From Stutzerimonas stutzeri (GTDB taxonomy: Bacteria; Pseudomonadota; Gammaproteobacteria; Pseudomonadales; Pseudomonadaceae), in the NCBI RefSeq assembly GCF_002890915.1, contig NZ_POUT01000006.1:62001-126000 (forward strand): a DNA stretch of 64,000 nt. The letters run 5' to 3'. Under the pieces are notes generated by a model. The model did not search any database. It had not been told where the DNA came from and saw only the letters and a list, made by a program, of their open reading frames with translations. Both the position numbers and the translations under genes were made by a program. The first letter of the stretch is position 1, and the number at the start of each line of letters is the position of its first letter. Of the stretch, positions 21,088 to 31,169 are shown in pieces.

Positions 21088-21101
21088 TTGATCTGCATCA
21101 A
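21088..21101. promoter_or_regulatory. ANR/DNR (FNR-type) box upstream of ccpA
   Basis: TTGATCTGCATCAA is a perfect TTGAT-N4-ATCAA palindrome centred about 66 bases upstream of the ccpA ATG. If it acts at -41.5, transcription would begin near 21053, leaving a leader of about 25 bases. ANR control of cytochrome c peroxidase is well known in Pseudomonas. Confidence 0.85.
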
Positions 21102-21351
21102 GCCGGATGAGCAAAGCAGGGGCGGTGAATTGTGTCCGGGTATGACGGCGCCGCTGCTTTTGGCAGGCGTCTCGGAAAAACGCCGTCATCGGCAGGGATT
21201 CCGCTGGCGGCGCCCTGTCGGTCGGGCGATCGGAGCCGCTCGGGCGGCGCCGGCAGGAACCCGCGGGCGCCAGCCTTGCGGCGCGGCGGAGGCAACGCCA
21301 GAATGACGGCATCTATCGTGGCCGCGTGCGCCACTCCAGCAAGGATTCCCG
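21102..21351. other. Spacer between ccpA and the Lon-like protease gene
   Basis: The peroxidase and protease genes diverge here. No further gene or clear promoter pair is recognised. GC-rich sequence with scattered open frames of no family resemblance. Confidence 0.5.
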
Positions 21352-23784
21352 ATGCCTGAAACTGTCGCTGCCGGCCTGCGCCTGGCACCCGATGCGCTGA
21401 CCCGTCCCTTCGAGCCCAGCCAATTCAACTTCAAGACCACCGCCGAGCTCGAGCCGTTTCTCGGCGTGCTCGGCCAGGAGCGGGCGGTCGAGGCGCTGCA
21501 GTTCGGCGTGGCGATGCCGCGTCCCGGCTACAATGTGTACGTCATGGGCGAGCCGGGCACCGGGCGTTTCTCCTTCGTGCGCCGCTACCTGAAGGCCGAG
21601 GGCAAGCGGCTGGACACGCCGTCGGACTGGGTCTACGTGAACAACTTCGACGAGCCGCGCGAGCCGCGGGTGCTGGAGCTGCCGCACGGCGGCGCCGCGG
21701 CGTTCATCGCCGACATCACGCAGCTGATCGACAACCTGCTGGCGACCTTCCCGGCGGTGTTCGAGCACCCCAGCTTCCAGCAGAAGAAGAGCGCCATCGA
21801 TCGCGCCTTCAACCAGCGTTACGACAAGGCGCTGGATGTGATCGAGAAGGCGGCGCTGGAGAAGGAAATCGCGCTCTATCGCGACAGCAGCAATATCGCC
21901 TTCACCCCGATGAAGGACGGCAAGGCGATGGACGAGACCGAGTTCGCCCAACTGCCGGAGGCCGAGCGCGAGCGCTACCACGAGGACATTTCCGCACTGG
22001 AAGTGCGCCTGAACGAGGAGCTGGCGAGCCTGCCGCAGTGGAAGCGCGAGTCGACCAACCAGCTGCGCCAGCTCAATGACGAGACCATCAGCCAGGCGCT
22101 GCAACCGCTGCTGGAGCCGCTGTCGGAAAAATACGGGGAAAACGCCGGCATCGAGGCCTACCTGCAGGCGGTACAGGTCAACCTGCTGAAGACCGTGGTC
22201 GAGCAACTGGTGGACGAGAACCGCCCGGAAGCGCAGAACCGCCTGCTGCTCGAGGAGCAATACAGCCCGAGCCTGGTGGTCGGCCACCCGGTCGACGGTG
22301 GTGCGCCGGTGGTGTTCGAGCCGCACCCGACCTACGACAACCTGTTCGGCCGCATCGAATACAACACCGACCAGGGCGCGCTCTACACCAGCTATCGCCA
22401 GCTGCGCCCGGGTGCGCTGCACCGTGCCAACGGCGGCTTCCTCATGCTCGAGGCGGAAAAGCTGCTGGGCGAGCCCTTCGTCTGGGAGGCGCTCAAGCGC
22501 GCCCTGCAGTCGCGCAAGCTGAAGATGGAGTCGCCGCTGGCCGAACTCGGCCGGCTGGCCACGGTGACGCTGACGCCGCAGGTCATCCCGCTCAACGTCA
22601 AGGTGATCATCATCGGCTCGCGGCAGCTCTACTACACGCTGCAGGACCTGGATCCGGACTTCCAGGAGATGTTCCGCGTGCTGGTGGACTTCGACGAGGA
22701 CATCCCGCTGGCCGAGGACAGCCTCGAGCAGTTCGCCCAGCTGATGAAGACCCGCACCTCGGAGGAAGGCATGGCGCCGCTCAGCGCCGCCGCGGTGGCG
22801 CGTCTGGCGACCTACAGCGCGCGGCTGGCCGAACACCAGGGACGCCTGTCGGCGCGGATCGGCGACCTCTTCCAACTGGTCAGCGAGGCCGATTTCATCC
22901 GCCAGCTGGCCAAGGACGAGGTGACCGACGTCGGCCACATCGAGCGCGCGCTGAAGGCCAAGGCCACCCGCACCGGCCGGGTTTCGGCGCGGATTCTCGA
23001 GGACATCCTCGCCGGGGTGATCCTGATCGACAGCGAAGGCGCGGCGATCGGCAAGTGCAACGGCCTGACCGTGCTGGAAGTCGGCGACTCGGCCTTCGGC
23101 ATGCCGGCGCGCATCTCCGCCACGGTCTATCCGGGCGGCTCGGGGATCGTCGACATCGAGCGCGAGGTCAATCTCGGCCAGCCGATCCATTCCAAGGGCG
23201 TGATGATCCTCACCGGCTACCTCGGCAGCCGCTACGCCCAGGAGTTTCCGCTGGAGATTTCGGCGAGCATCGCGCTGGAGCAGTCCTACGGCTACGTCGA
23301 TGGCGACAGCGCTTCGCTGGGCGAGTGCTGCGCGCTGATCTCGGCGCTGTCGCGCACGCCGCTCAAGCAGTGCTTCGCCATCACCGGTTCGATCAACCAG
23401 TTCGGCGAGGTGCAGGCGGTCGGTGGGGTCAACGAGAAGATCGAAGGCTTCTTCCGGCTCTGCGAGGCGCGCGGGCTGACCGGCGAGCAGGGCGTGATCG
23501 TCCCGTTCGCCAACGTCACCACGCTGATGCTCGACGAGCGCGTGCTGGAGGCCGTGCGCCAGCAGCGCTTCCACGTCTACGCGGTGCGGCAGGTGGACGA
23601 GGCGTTGTCGCTACTGGTGGGCGAGGACGTCGGCGCGGCCAACGCACAGGGACATTTCCCCAAGGGCAGCGTCAATGCCCGCGTGGTGGAGCGCTTGCGC
23701 GACATCGCCGAGATCGAGCTGGAGGACGAGGGCAAGGGCGAATCGCCGCAGTCGCCGGCGCTGCCGGAAGGAAGTAAACCCTGA
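21352..23784 (+). CDS. Lon-related ATP-dependent protease (AAA_32/LonB-like)
   Basis: An 810-residue AAA+ protease of the Lon-like family separate from housekeeping Lon. The N-terminal part has a nucleotide fold with GEPGTGRFSF, where the Walker A lysine is replaced by arginine. A long helical insertion (about 110-300) follows, then the second half of the ATPase. The C-terminal S16 protease domain carries the catalytic dyad Ser653 (GDSASLGE) and Lys696 (NEKIEGFF), 43 residues apart as in LonB. No membrane segments. Substrates are unknown. Transcribed alone. Confidence 0.9.
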   Translation: MPETVAAGLRLAPDALTRPFEPSQFNFKTTAELEPFLGVLGQERAVEALQFGVAMPRPGYNVYVMGEPGTGRFSFVRRYLKAEGKRLDTPSDWVYVNNFDEPREPRVLELPHGGAAAFIADITQLIDNLLATFPAVFEHPSFQQKKSAIDRAFNQRYDKALDVIEKAALEKEIALYRDSSNIAFTPMKDGKAMDETEFAQLPEAERERYHEDISALEVRLNEELASLPQWKRESTNQLRQLNDETISQALQPLLEPLSEKYGENAGIEAYLQAVQVNLLKTVVEQLVDENRPEAQNRLLLEEQYSPSLVVGHPVDGGAPVVFEPHPTYDNLFGRIEYNTDQGALYTSYRQLRPGALHRANGGFLMLEAEKLLGEPFVWEALKRALQSRKLKMESPLAELGRLATVTLTPQVIPLNVKVIIIGSRQLYYTLQDLDPDFQEMFRVLVDFDEDIPLAEDSLEQFAQLMKTRTSEEGMAPLSAAAVARLATYSARLAEHQGRLSARIGDLFQLVSEADFIRQLAKDEVTDVGHIERALKAKATRTGRVSARILEDILAGVILIDSEGAAIGKCNGLTVLEVGDSAFGMPARISATVYPGGSGIVDIEREVNLGQPIHSKGVMILTGYLGSRYAQEFPLEISASIALEQSYGYVDGDSASLGECCALISALSRTPLKQCFAITGSINQFGEVQAVGGVNEKIEGFFRLCEARGLTGEQGVIVPFANVTTLMLDERVLEAVRQQRFHVYAVRQVDEALSLLVGEDVGAANAQGHFPKGSVNARVVERLRDIAEIELEDEGKGESPQSPALPEGSKP

Positions 23785-23859
23785 GCGGATTTCGAACGGA
23801 ACGATAGCGCGCGCGACAGGTCTGCAGTGGAGGAGGGCATCCACCCGCCATCCACAAGG

Positions 23860-23868
23860 TTATCCACA
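23860..23868 (+). promoter_or_regulatory. Perfect DnaA box
   Basis: TTATCCACA, the consensus DnaA 9-mer. The near-matches catccaccc and catccacaa stand just upstream in the same orientation. It is in the spacer before the 111-residue unknown gene. A second perfect box is at 24349. Confidence 0.55.
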
Positions 23869-23944
23869 GCTTCAGGGGATAAACCGGCTTGCGCGCTCAT
23901 TCGTCAGGAGTGTCCCGCGTCAGCCCGACGCGAGGATCGCTGCC

Positions 23945-24280
23945 ATGTCGCATAGCCTTTGTCTCAATCGCCAGTGCCTGGGACTGGTTACCCGAATCGA
24001 ATGCATCATTCGTCCGCTGGCGGGCGGCAACGGCCTATGGACGTTGCTCTGCGCCGCCGGGCTGGCCGATGGACAACCCACCGCCATCAAGGTGCAGGGC
24101 CCGTTTCACGGGCCGGCGATGGCCGAGTCGGTGCTTGCGGCGATCGCCGACAACCTGCTGGGGCAGGGTTATCGCGAATCCGACGCCCCGTCGATCTGGC
24201 AGCTGCACATGCAGGCCGAACTGCGCCGGGTGAATGCCAATCAGGCACGCTTTCTCGGTGGCTGGGAGTCGCGCCCCTAG
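23945..24280 (+). CDS. Conserved hypothetical protein (111 aa)
   Basis: I do not recognise a family. The protein starts MSHSLCLNRQCLGLVTRIEC and has an alternating hydrophobic N-terminal half, no clear transmembrane helix, and a helical C-terminal part ending NQARFLGGWESRP. Codon use is normal for the window. The ATG at 23945 has no strong ribosome site. It is flanked by two perfect DnaA boxes (23860, 24349) and followed by a terminator-like hairpin at 24329. Confidence 0.65.
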   Translation: MSHSLCLNRQCLGLVTRIECIIRPLAGGNGLWTLLCAAGLADGQPTAIKVQGPFHGPAMAESVLAAIADNLLGQGYRESDAPSIWQLHMQAELRRVNANQARFLGGWESRP

Positions 24281-24328
24281 GGCTGAGCCGATTCGAGCCG
24301 GTGGGTAGCGGGCGGTTTTTTCGGGGTG

Positions 24329-24346
24329 ACGCCACCGCCGCGGCGT
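24329..24346 (+). terminator. Possible terminator after the 111-aa gene
   Basis: Short stem ACGCC / GGCGT followed directly by TTTTT. It lies about 50 bases past the stop at 24280. Confidence 0.5.
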
Positions 24347-24348
24347 TT

Positions 24349-24357
24349 TTATCCACA
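24349..24357 (+). promoter_or_regulatory. Second perfect DnaA box
   Basis: TTATCCACA, same orientation as the box at 23860 and 489 bases from it. It overlaps the T-run of the preceding hairpin and lies upstream of the yqhA promoter. Confidence 0.5.
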
Positions 24358-24382
24358 CGCACATACGGCGCCTGGGCTTGCC

Positions 24383-24410
24383 TTGTGTGCCCGGCCTCGC
24401 TGCGTATACT
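24383..24410 (+). promoter_or_regulatory. Predicted promoter of yqhA-like gene
   Basis: -35 TTGTGT (24383-24388) and -10 TATACT (24405-24410) with a 16-base spacer, 32 bases upstream of the ATG at 24443. Confidence 0.5.
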
Positions 24411-24442
24411 CGCCGTTCCGTTATTTCCATTTGTGAGACCCC

Positions 24443-24931
24443 ATGGAGCGCATTCTCGAAAATGCCATGTACGCCGCGCGCTGGCTGTTGGCCCCCATCT
24501 ATTTCGGCCTGGCATTCGCGCTGCTGGCGCTGGCGATCAAGTTCTTCCAGGAGATCTTCCATATCCTGCCGATGATTCTGTCCATCAGCGAAGCCGATCT
24601 GGTGTTGACGTTGCTGTCGCTGATCGACATGGCCCTGGTCGGCGGGCTGCTGGTGATGGTGATGATCTCCGGCTACGAGAACTTCGTTTCCCAGCTGGAC
24701 GTGGACGAGGGAAAGGAAAAGCTCGACTGGCTCGGCAAGATGGACTCCGGTTCGCTGAAACTGAAGGTCGCCGCCTCGATCGTGGCGATTTCTTCGATCC
24801 ACCTGCTGCGCATGTTCATGAACGTGCAGCAGATCGAGAGCGAGAAATTGATGTGGTACGTGATCATCCACCTGACGTTCGTGCTGTCGGCATTCGCCAT
24901 GGGCTACATGGACAAGATCACCAAGCACTGA
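24443..24931 (+). CDS. YqhA/UPF0114-family membrane protein
   Basis: A 162-residue inner-membrane protein of the UPF0114 (YqhA) family. Four hydrophobic segments are visible (about 12-34, 52-75, 106-126, 135-154). The conserved central stretch [10 protein letters not shown] is present. Function in the cell is unknown for the family. It has its own predicted promoter. Confidence 0.9.
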   Translation: MERILENAMYAARWLLAPIYFGLAFALLALAIKFFQEIFHILPMILSISEADLVLTLLSLIDMALVGGLLVMVMISGYENFVSQLDVDEGKEKLDWLGKMDSGSLKLKVAASIVAISSIHLLRMFMNVQQIESEKLMWYVIIHLTFVLSAFAMGYMDKITKH

Positions 24932-25003
24932 TTCGCGTCGCTCGGCAAGGGTTCGCCCAGCTGTGCTAGGCTGGCCGACCTTTTATCCCATCGGAGCCCG
25001 AGC

Positions 25004-25621
25004 ATGACCGATCTCAACCTCTCCACCGACGAAACCCGCGTGAGCTACGGCATTGGCCGCCAGCTGGGGGATCAGCTGCGCGACAATCCACCGCCGGGCG
25101 TCAGCCTGGATGCGGTGATCGCCGGCATCCGCGACGCCTTCGCCGGCGTTGCCAGCCAGGTCAGCCCGGAGGCGCTGAATGCCAGCTTCGCCGTGATTCG
25201 CGAGCGTATGCAGGCCGAGGCGCAGAAGAAGGCCGAGGCCGCGGCTGCCGAAGGCCGCGCCTTCCTCGCCGAGAATGCCCAGCGCGAAGGCGTGGTCGTG
25301 CTGGAGTCGGGGCTGCAGTACGAGGTGCTGAGCAGCGGCGAAGGTCCGCGGCCGACCCGCGAGGACAGCGTGCGCACCCACTATCACGGCACCCTGATCG
25401 ACGGCAGCGTGTTCGACAGTTCCTATCAGCGCGGCCAGCCCGCCGAGTTTCCGGTCGGCGGCGTGATCGCCGGCTGGACCGAAGCCCTGCAACTGATGAA
25501 CGCAGGCAGCAAATGGCGTCTCTACGTACCGAGCGAACTGGCCTACGGTGCCCAGGGCGTCGGCAGCATCCCGCCGCACAGCGCGCTGGTGTTCGACGTC
25601 GAACTGCTGGACGTGCTTTAA
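25004..25621 (+). CDS. fklB: FKBP-type peptidyl-prolyl isomerase FklB
   Basis: A 205-residue rotamase that speeds prolyl isomerisation during folding. The N-terminal helical dimerisation domain (about 1-95) is followed by an FKBP domain (about 115-205) with the signature VRTHYHGTLIDGSVFDSS and the C-terminal IPPHSALVFDVELLDV. No signal peptide is seen, so it should be cytoplasmic, like E. coli FklB. It lies beside the ispB region as in P. aeruginosa. Confidence 0.93.
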   Translation: MTDLNLSTDETRVSYGIGRQLGDQLRDNPPPGVSLDAVIAGIRDAFAGVASQVSPEALNASFAVIRERMQAEAQKKAEAAAAEGRAFLAENAQREGVVVLESGLQYEVLSSGEGPRPTREDSVRTHYHGTLIDGSVFDSSYQRGQPAEFPVGGVIAGWTEALQLMNAGSKWRLYVPSELAYGAQGVGSIPPHSALVFDVELLDVL

Positions 25622-25654
25622 AAGGCGGCTCGCTTCGCGAGCGCGGACTGTTTT

Positions 25655-25738
25655 TGTGGGCGGCCCGACCTCGGGGCGATGCTTTTAGCTGTTGCCAGGC
25701 CGTTGGCCTGCAATCGCCGCGAGGGCGCGCCTCCCACA
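25655..25738. repeat. Interspersed palindromic repeat
   Basis: Ends TGTGGG and CCCACA, with inner arms including cggcccgacctcggggcgat and cgccgcgagggcgcgcctcc. Portions reappear, rearranged, at 10943-11070. A weak hairpin with GCTCGC / GCGAGC arms and a T5 run (25628-25655) just before it may end fklB. Confidence 0.7.
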
Positions 25739-25778
25739 GGTCTGAGCGCTTTCGTCGCTTTTCGCCCGACACCGTTTC

Positions 25779-26006
25779 TCAAGGGCGCAACGCCCGGGCA
25801 TAGCTGAACAGGAACAGGTTGCGGACCTGTTCCTTGAGCACGCAGGGCTCGCTGGTGCTCAAATCCTGCAGGTCCAGGTCGCCCTGCTCGCGCAACTCCT
25901 CGAGCGCCTCTCCTTCAAGCGAAACGCATACCGCGCCGGTGTTGCGATCGAGTATCCGCAGGTAAGGCTGTGGCCGATCCAGCCAGGCATCTATCAGATA
26001 AGTCAT
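25779..26006 (-). CDS. Small conserved protein under a Fur-type box (75 aa)
   Basis: Starts MTYLIDAWLDRPQPYLRILD, is acidic in the middle (EGEALEELREQGDLDLQDL) and has no membrane segment. GGAGGT precedes the ATG. The position between fklB and ispB, and the look of the sequence, match the P. aeruginosa small gene I remember as PA4570, which responds strongly to iron limitation. A good Fur box stands 25 bases upstream. Molecular function is unknown. Confidence 0.8.
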   Translation of the reverse strand: MTYLIDAWLDRPQPYLRILDRNTGAVCVSLEGEALEELREQGDLDLQDLSTSEPCVLKEQVRNLFLFSYARALRP

Positions 26007-26030
26007 GCTGCACCTCCAGTTGATTTGCTT

Positions 26031-26052
26031 AATGAGAATAATTGTTATTTGC
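26031..26052. promoter_or_regulatory. Fur box
   Basis: AATGAGAATAATTGTTATTT followed by GC closely resembles Pseudomonas Fur sites, with AATGAGAATAATT as one good arm. It sits 25 bases upstream of the small-protein ATG at 26006, where bound Fur would block its promoter. Confidence 0.7.
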
Positions 26053-26161
26053 AAAACTGCAAGCGCAGATGATCGATGGCCTGTGCAGGCTACAGCGGGT
26101 GTCAGTCAAGAGAGGAGAGGCTGACGGCTGCGCCATGCGGCGCAGCGTCGGAAGGACGTGC

Positions 26162-27130
26162 TCAGTGCGTGCGGGCTACGGCGAAACGGCAAAGCTCCGC
26201 CAGGGCGTCGCGGTAGCGGTTGGCGGGAACGACTTCGAGGCAGGCGATGGCGCGCTCGGCGTAATCGCGGGCCAGCCTGGCGGTGTAGTCTAGGGCGCCG
26301 GAGGCCTCCACGGCAGCGCGGATGCTTTCCAGATCTTCCAGGCCGCCTTTCTGGATCGCCTTGCGCACCAGGGCCGCCTGTTCGGCCGTGCCTTCGCGCA
26401 TGGTGTAGATCAGTGGCAGCGTGGGTTTGCCTTCGGCGAGATCGTCGCCGACGTTCTTGCCGAGGGTTTCGGCATCGCCCTGATAGTCGAGCAGGTCGTC
26501 GACCAACTGGAAGGCGATGCCGAGGTAGTCACCGAAGGCGCGCAGGGCTTCGCGCTGGGCCTCGCTGGCGCCGGCCAGGGTGGCGGCGCTATGGGTGGAG
26601 GCCTCGAAGAGCATGGCGGTCTTGGCGCGGATGACCTCCATGTAGATCTCTTCGGTGGTACTGGCGTCGCGAACCTTGGACAGCTGCAGCACCTCGCCTT
26701 CGGCGATGACCCGGGTCGCCTGGGAAATGATGCGCATGACCGGCATGGAGTCGAGCTCGACCATCATTTCGAAGGAGCGCGCATAGAGGAAGTCGCCCAC
26801 CAGCACGCTCGGCGCATTGCCCCACAGCGCGTTGGCGGTCGAGCGGCCACGGCGCATGCCGGACATGTCGACGACGTCGTCGTGCAGCAGGGTGGAGGTG
26901 TGCAGGAATTCGATGATCGCCGCCAGCAGGCGCAGCTGGTCGCCCTGGTGGCCCAGCGCGCTGCCGCTGAGCAGCACCAGCAGCGGGCGCAGGCGCTTGC
27001 CGCCGGCCGAGGTGATGTAGTCCCCGATCTTTTCCACCAGCGGAACGCGCGAAGTCAGTTGCTTGCGGATGATGCCATCGACAGCGGCAAAATCGTCCGC
27101 CACAACTTGGTAGAAAGGCTGGGGTTGCAT
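26162..27130 (-). CDS. ispB: Octaprenyl/all-trans polyprenyl diphosphate synthase
   Basis: Builds the isoprenoid side chain of ubiquinone by adding isopentenyl diphosphate units. The 322-residue protein has both aspartate-rich motifs: LLHDDVVDMSGMRRG (DDxxD type, with the conserved arginine pair region) and QLVDDLLDYQGD. It is transcribed away from rplU-rpmA, as in other Pseudomonas. Identity as ispB rather than ispA rests on length, motif spacing and context. Confidence 0.95.
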   Translation of the reverse strand: MQPQPFYQVVADDFAAVDGIIRKQLTSRVPLVEKIGDYITSAGGKRLRPLLVLLSGSALGHQGDQLRLLAAIIEFLHTSTLLHDDVVDMSGMRRGRSTANALWGNAPSVLVGDFLYARSFEMMVELDSMPVMRIISQATRVIAEGEVLQLSKVRDASTTEEIYMEVIRAKTAMLFEASTHSAATLAGASEAQREALRAFGDYLGIAFQLVDDLLDYQGDAETLGKNVGDDLAEGKPTLPLIYTMREGTAEQAALVRKAIQKGGLEDLESIRAAVEASGALDYTARLARDYAERAIACLEVVPANRYRDALAELCRFAVARTH

Positions 27131-27203
27131 CGGGGACTCCTCGCAGATTGCGCGGCATGCTAGGGGGCGGGTCCGGCACTGTCAAGGCAGCGCCAGCTGG
27201 CTA

Positions 27204-27232
27204 TTGCGCAGGGGGTGGCGCATGCGTACAAT
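27204..27232 (+). promoter_or_regulatory. Predicted promoter of rplU-rpmA
   Basis: -35 TTGCGC (27204-27209) and -10 TACAAT (27227-27232) with a 17-base spacer. The leader to rplU would be about 130 bases. Confidence 0.6.
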
Positions 27233-27371
27233 CGCGGACCCTGAACTTCCCCCTGGGCATTTCCCTGCCTTACGCAATTGCACGGGCGTCACTTCCGGCC
27301 CCATGCAGCCATGCCAGCCACCAACCATTCTTTCAAAGCGCTGGGTGAGCAGGATCAACGGAGATACATAG

Positions 27372-27683
27372 ATGTACGCAGTTATCGTTACCGGCGGCAA
27401 GCAGTACAAGGTTGCCGAAGGCGAATACCTCAAGATCGAGAAACTCGAAGTTCCGACTGGCGAAGCTGTCACTTTCGACCGCGTTCTGCTGATCGGCAAC
27501 GGCGAAGATGTGAAAATCGGCGCTCCGGTGGTCGATGGTGCCAAAGTCACCGCTGAAGTGGTTGCCCAGGGCCGCCACGACAAAGTGACCATCATCAAGT
27601 TCCGCCGTCGTAAGCACCACATGAAGCGTCAGGGCCACCGTCAGTGGTTCACTGAGGTCAAAATCACCGGTATTCAGGGCTAA
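27372..27683 (+). CDS. rplU: 50S ribosomal protein L21
   Basis: A 103-residue L21, which binds 23S rRNA. The sequence [25 protein letters not shown] and the C-terminal [24 protein letters not shown] are canonical. It is followed by rpmA after 35 bases. Confidence 0.99.
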   Translation: MYAVIVTGGKQYKVAEGEYLKIEKLEVPTGEAVTFDRVLLIGNGEDVKIGAPVVDGAKVTAEVVAQGRHDKVTIIKFRRRKHHMKRQGHRQWFTEVKITGIQG

Positions 27684-27718
27684 TCGGGCCTGAATCCCCT
27701 TATAGGAGTATTGAACTC

Positions 27719-27976
27719 ATGGCACACAAAAAAGCTGGCGGTTCTACCCGCAACGGTCGCGACTCAGAAGCCAAACGCCTTGGCGTGAAGATGTACGGCG
27801 GCCAGGCCATCAAGGCCGGCAACATCATCGTGCGTCAGCGCGGCACCCAGTTCCATGCCGGTTATGGCGTGGGCATGGGCAAGGATCACACCCTCTTCGC
27901 CAAGGTCGAGGGTGTGGTCAAGTTCGAGGTGAAGGGCGCTTTTGGTCGTCGCTACGTGAGCGTCGTCGCAGCCTAA
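27719..27976 (+). CDS. rpmA: 50S ribosomal protein L27
   Basis: An 85-residue L27, located near the peptidyl-transferase centre. It begins [20 protein letters not shown], the universal N-terminus, without a cleavable extension. AGGAGT lies ahead of the ATG. A terminator follows 17 bases after the stop. Confidence 0.99.
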   Translation: MAHKKAGGSTRNGRDSEAKRLGVKMYGGQAIKAGNIIVRQRGTQFHAGYGVGMGKDHTLFAKVEGVVKFEVKGAFGRRYVSVVAA

Positions 27977-27992
27977 CCGCGACGTTGCTGGA

Positions 27993-28018
27993 AAAGCCCT
28001 GTCATGCGACGGGGCTTT
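27993..28018 (+). terminator. Terminator after rpmA
   Basis: Stem AAGCCCTGTC / GACGGGGCTT with one G-U pair, then TTTTTGTTTC. obgE would then need its own promoter or partial readthrough. Confidence 0.85.
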
Positions 28019-28119
28019 TTTGTTTCTGTATCCTTGTGAGGCTCTTGCAAAGAGCGGTGCGCTGCGCATTCGGCTCTTGCCGGGTTTTTTGCAAGACCCT
28101 TAGGTTTCTTGTTTCTTAG

Positions 28120-29364
<1,245 letters not shown>

Positions 29365-29469
29365 GTCGGGTTCGGGTCGCTTGGCGACCTGCTTCATGCG
29401 AGTGGTCGGCGGGCTGGCTCGTGCGCAGCCCGATCCAGAGGTGTTTTGGCCGGAGAGAAGGCGGGAACG

Positions 29470-30588
29470 ATGCGGGACAAGGTGAGCGGTGCGCGGCGCT
29501 GGGTGGTGAAGATCGGCAGTGCGCTGCTGACCGCCGACGGGCGCGGCCTGGACCAGGCGGCGATGGCGGTCTGGGTGGATCAGATGGTGGCCCTGCGCGA
29601 GGCGGGCGTGGAGTTGGTGCTGGTGTCGTCTGGCGCGGTCGCCGCCGGCATGAGCCGCCTGGGTTGGGCGGCACGGCCGAAGGCAGTGCATGAGCTGCAG
29701 GCCGCTGCGGCAGTGGGGCAGATGGGATTGATCCGGGCCTGGGAGTCGAGCTTTGCCCGCCGCGATCAGCAGACCGCGCAGATCCTGGTCACCCATGACG
29801 ACCTTTCCGACCGCAAGCGCTACCTCAATGCGCGTAGCACCCTGCGCACGCTCGTCGATCTCGGTGTAGTGCCGGTCATCAACGAGAACGACACCGTGGT
29901 CACCGACGAGATCCGCTTCGGCGACAACGATACTCTCGGTGCGCTGGTGGCCAACCTGGTCGAGGCCGATCTGCTGGTCATTCTCACCGATCGCGACGGC
30001 ATGTTCGATGCCGACCCTCGTCTCAATCCCCGGGCCAATCTCATCAGCGAGGCACGTGCCGACGACCCGGCGCTGGATGCCGTGGCGGGTGGCACTGGTG
30101 GTGCGCTGGGACGCGGCGGCATGCAGACCAAGCTGCGCGCGGCGCGTCTGGCTGCGCGTTCCGGTGCGCATACGGTGATCGTCGGTGGGCGTATCGAGCA
30201 GGTGCTGGCGCGGCTCAAGGCCGGCGAGCGCCTGGGTACGTTGCTGGCGCCCGAGCGCAGCCGGCATGCGGCGCGCAAGCAGTGGCTGGCCGGGCACTTG
30301 CAGACCCGTGGCACGCTGACGTTGGATGCCGGTGCCGTGCATGCCTTGCGCCAGGGGCATCGCAGCCTGTTGCCGGTTGGCGTGAAGGCGGTGCGGGGTG
30401 GATTCCGCCGGGGTGAAATGGTGGTCTGCGTCGGCCCGCAAGGGGAAGAGGTGGCGCGGGGGTTGGTGAATTACAGTGCGGCCGAGGCACAGCGGATTCT
30501 CGGTCGCCCGTCCGACGAGATCGAGAAGCTGCTCGGCTACGTCGACGAGCCGGAGCTGATCCATCGCGACAACATGATTCTGGTCTGA
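29470..30588 (+). CDS. proB: Glutamate 5-kinase
   Basis: First step of proline synthesis: ATP plus glutamate to glutamyl 5-phosphate. The amino-acid kinase domain (about 1-260, starting [13 protein letters not shown]) is followed by a PUA domain (about 275-365). I start at the ATG at 29470, giving 372 residues, which matches the P. aeruginosa length. The upstream ATG at 29446 adds eight unlikely residues. Proline feedback residues lie in the kinase domain. creA follows within 10 bases. Confidence 0.97.
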   Translation: MRDKVSGARRWVVKIGSALLTADGRGLDQAAMAVWVDQMVALREAGVELVLVSSGAVAAGMSRLGWAARPKAVHELQAAAAVGQMGLIRAWESSFARRDQQTAQILVTHDDLSDRKRYLNARSTLRTLVDLGVVPVINENDTVVTDEIRFGDNDTLGALVANLVEADLLVILTDRDGMFDADPRLNPRANLISEARADDPALDAVAGGTGGALGRGGMQTKLRAARLAARSGAHTVIVGGRIEQVLARLKAGERLGTLLAPERSRHAARKQWLAGHLQTRGTLTLDAGAVHALRQGHRSLLPVGVKAVRGGFRRGEMVVCVGPQGEEVARGLVNYSAAEAQRILGRPSDEIEKLLGYVDEPELIHRDNMILV

Positions 30589-30595
30589 GGTGATC

Positions 30596-31051
30596 ATGTC
30601 CCGGGCTGTCATGGCGTTGCTGCTGGGGCTGGCGATGCCGCAATTCGCGTTCGCTGAACAGATTGGCGAAGTCGATACGGTGTTCAAGTGGCTCGGGCCG
30701 AACCACAAGATCGTGATCGAGGCGTTCGATGATCCCAAGGTCGACGGTGTGACCTGTTACCTTTCGCGAGCCAAGACCGGCGGCATCAAGGGTGGCCTGG
30801 GGCTTGCGGAGGATCGGGCCGAGGCGTCGATTGCCTGCCGGCAGGTCGGGCCCATCCGGGTCAATGATGGACTGAAGGATGGCGAGGTGGTGTTCAAGGA
30901 GCGCACGTCGCTGGTGTTCAAGAGCATGCAGGTGGTGCGCTTCTTCGACGAGAAGCGCAATGCGCTGATCTATCTCGTCTATAGCGACCGGATCATCGAA
31001 GGCAGTCCGCAGAATGCGGTGACGGCGATCCCGATCCTGCCCTGGCCGTAG
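30596..31051 (+). CDS. creA: CreA-family periplasmic protein
   Basis: A 151-residue protein of the CreA family, function unknown. It has an N-terminal signal peptide ([20 protein letters not shown]) and the conserved core [40 protein letters not shown], split by normal turns. GAGG lies five bases before the ATG. It follows proB by seven bases, so the two are probably co-transcribed, as in P. aeruginosa. Confidence 0.9.
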   Translation: MSRAVMALLLGLAMPQFAFAEQIGEVDTVFKWLGPNHKIVIEAFDDPKVDGVTCYLSRAKTGGIKGGLGLAEDRAEASIACRQVGPIRVNDGLKDGEVVFKERTSLVFKSMQVVRFFDEKRNALIYLVYSDRIIEGSPQNAVTAIPILPWP

Positions 31052-31144
31052 GTTGGGTTGAGCGCAGCGAAGCCCAACGGGCAGGATGTCGGGCGGTGCT
31101 TGAGCGTGTTGGGCTTCGTCGCTGCGCTCCTCAACCCAGCCTGC
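31048..31144. repeat. Palindromic element with GTAGGTTGGG end
   Basis: Left end GTAGGTTGGG, right end CCCAGCCTGC, so the right end has drifted. The inner arms gcgcagcgaagcccaac and gttgggcttcgtcgctgcgc match the copy at 13113-13197. It overlaps the last codons of creA. Confidence 0.75.
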
Positions 31145-31169
31145 GAAGCTGCCAGGAGCTGCAGGCATA

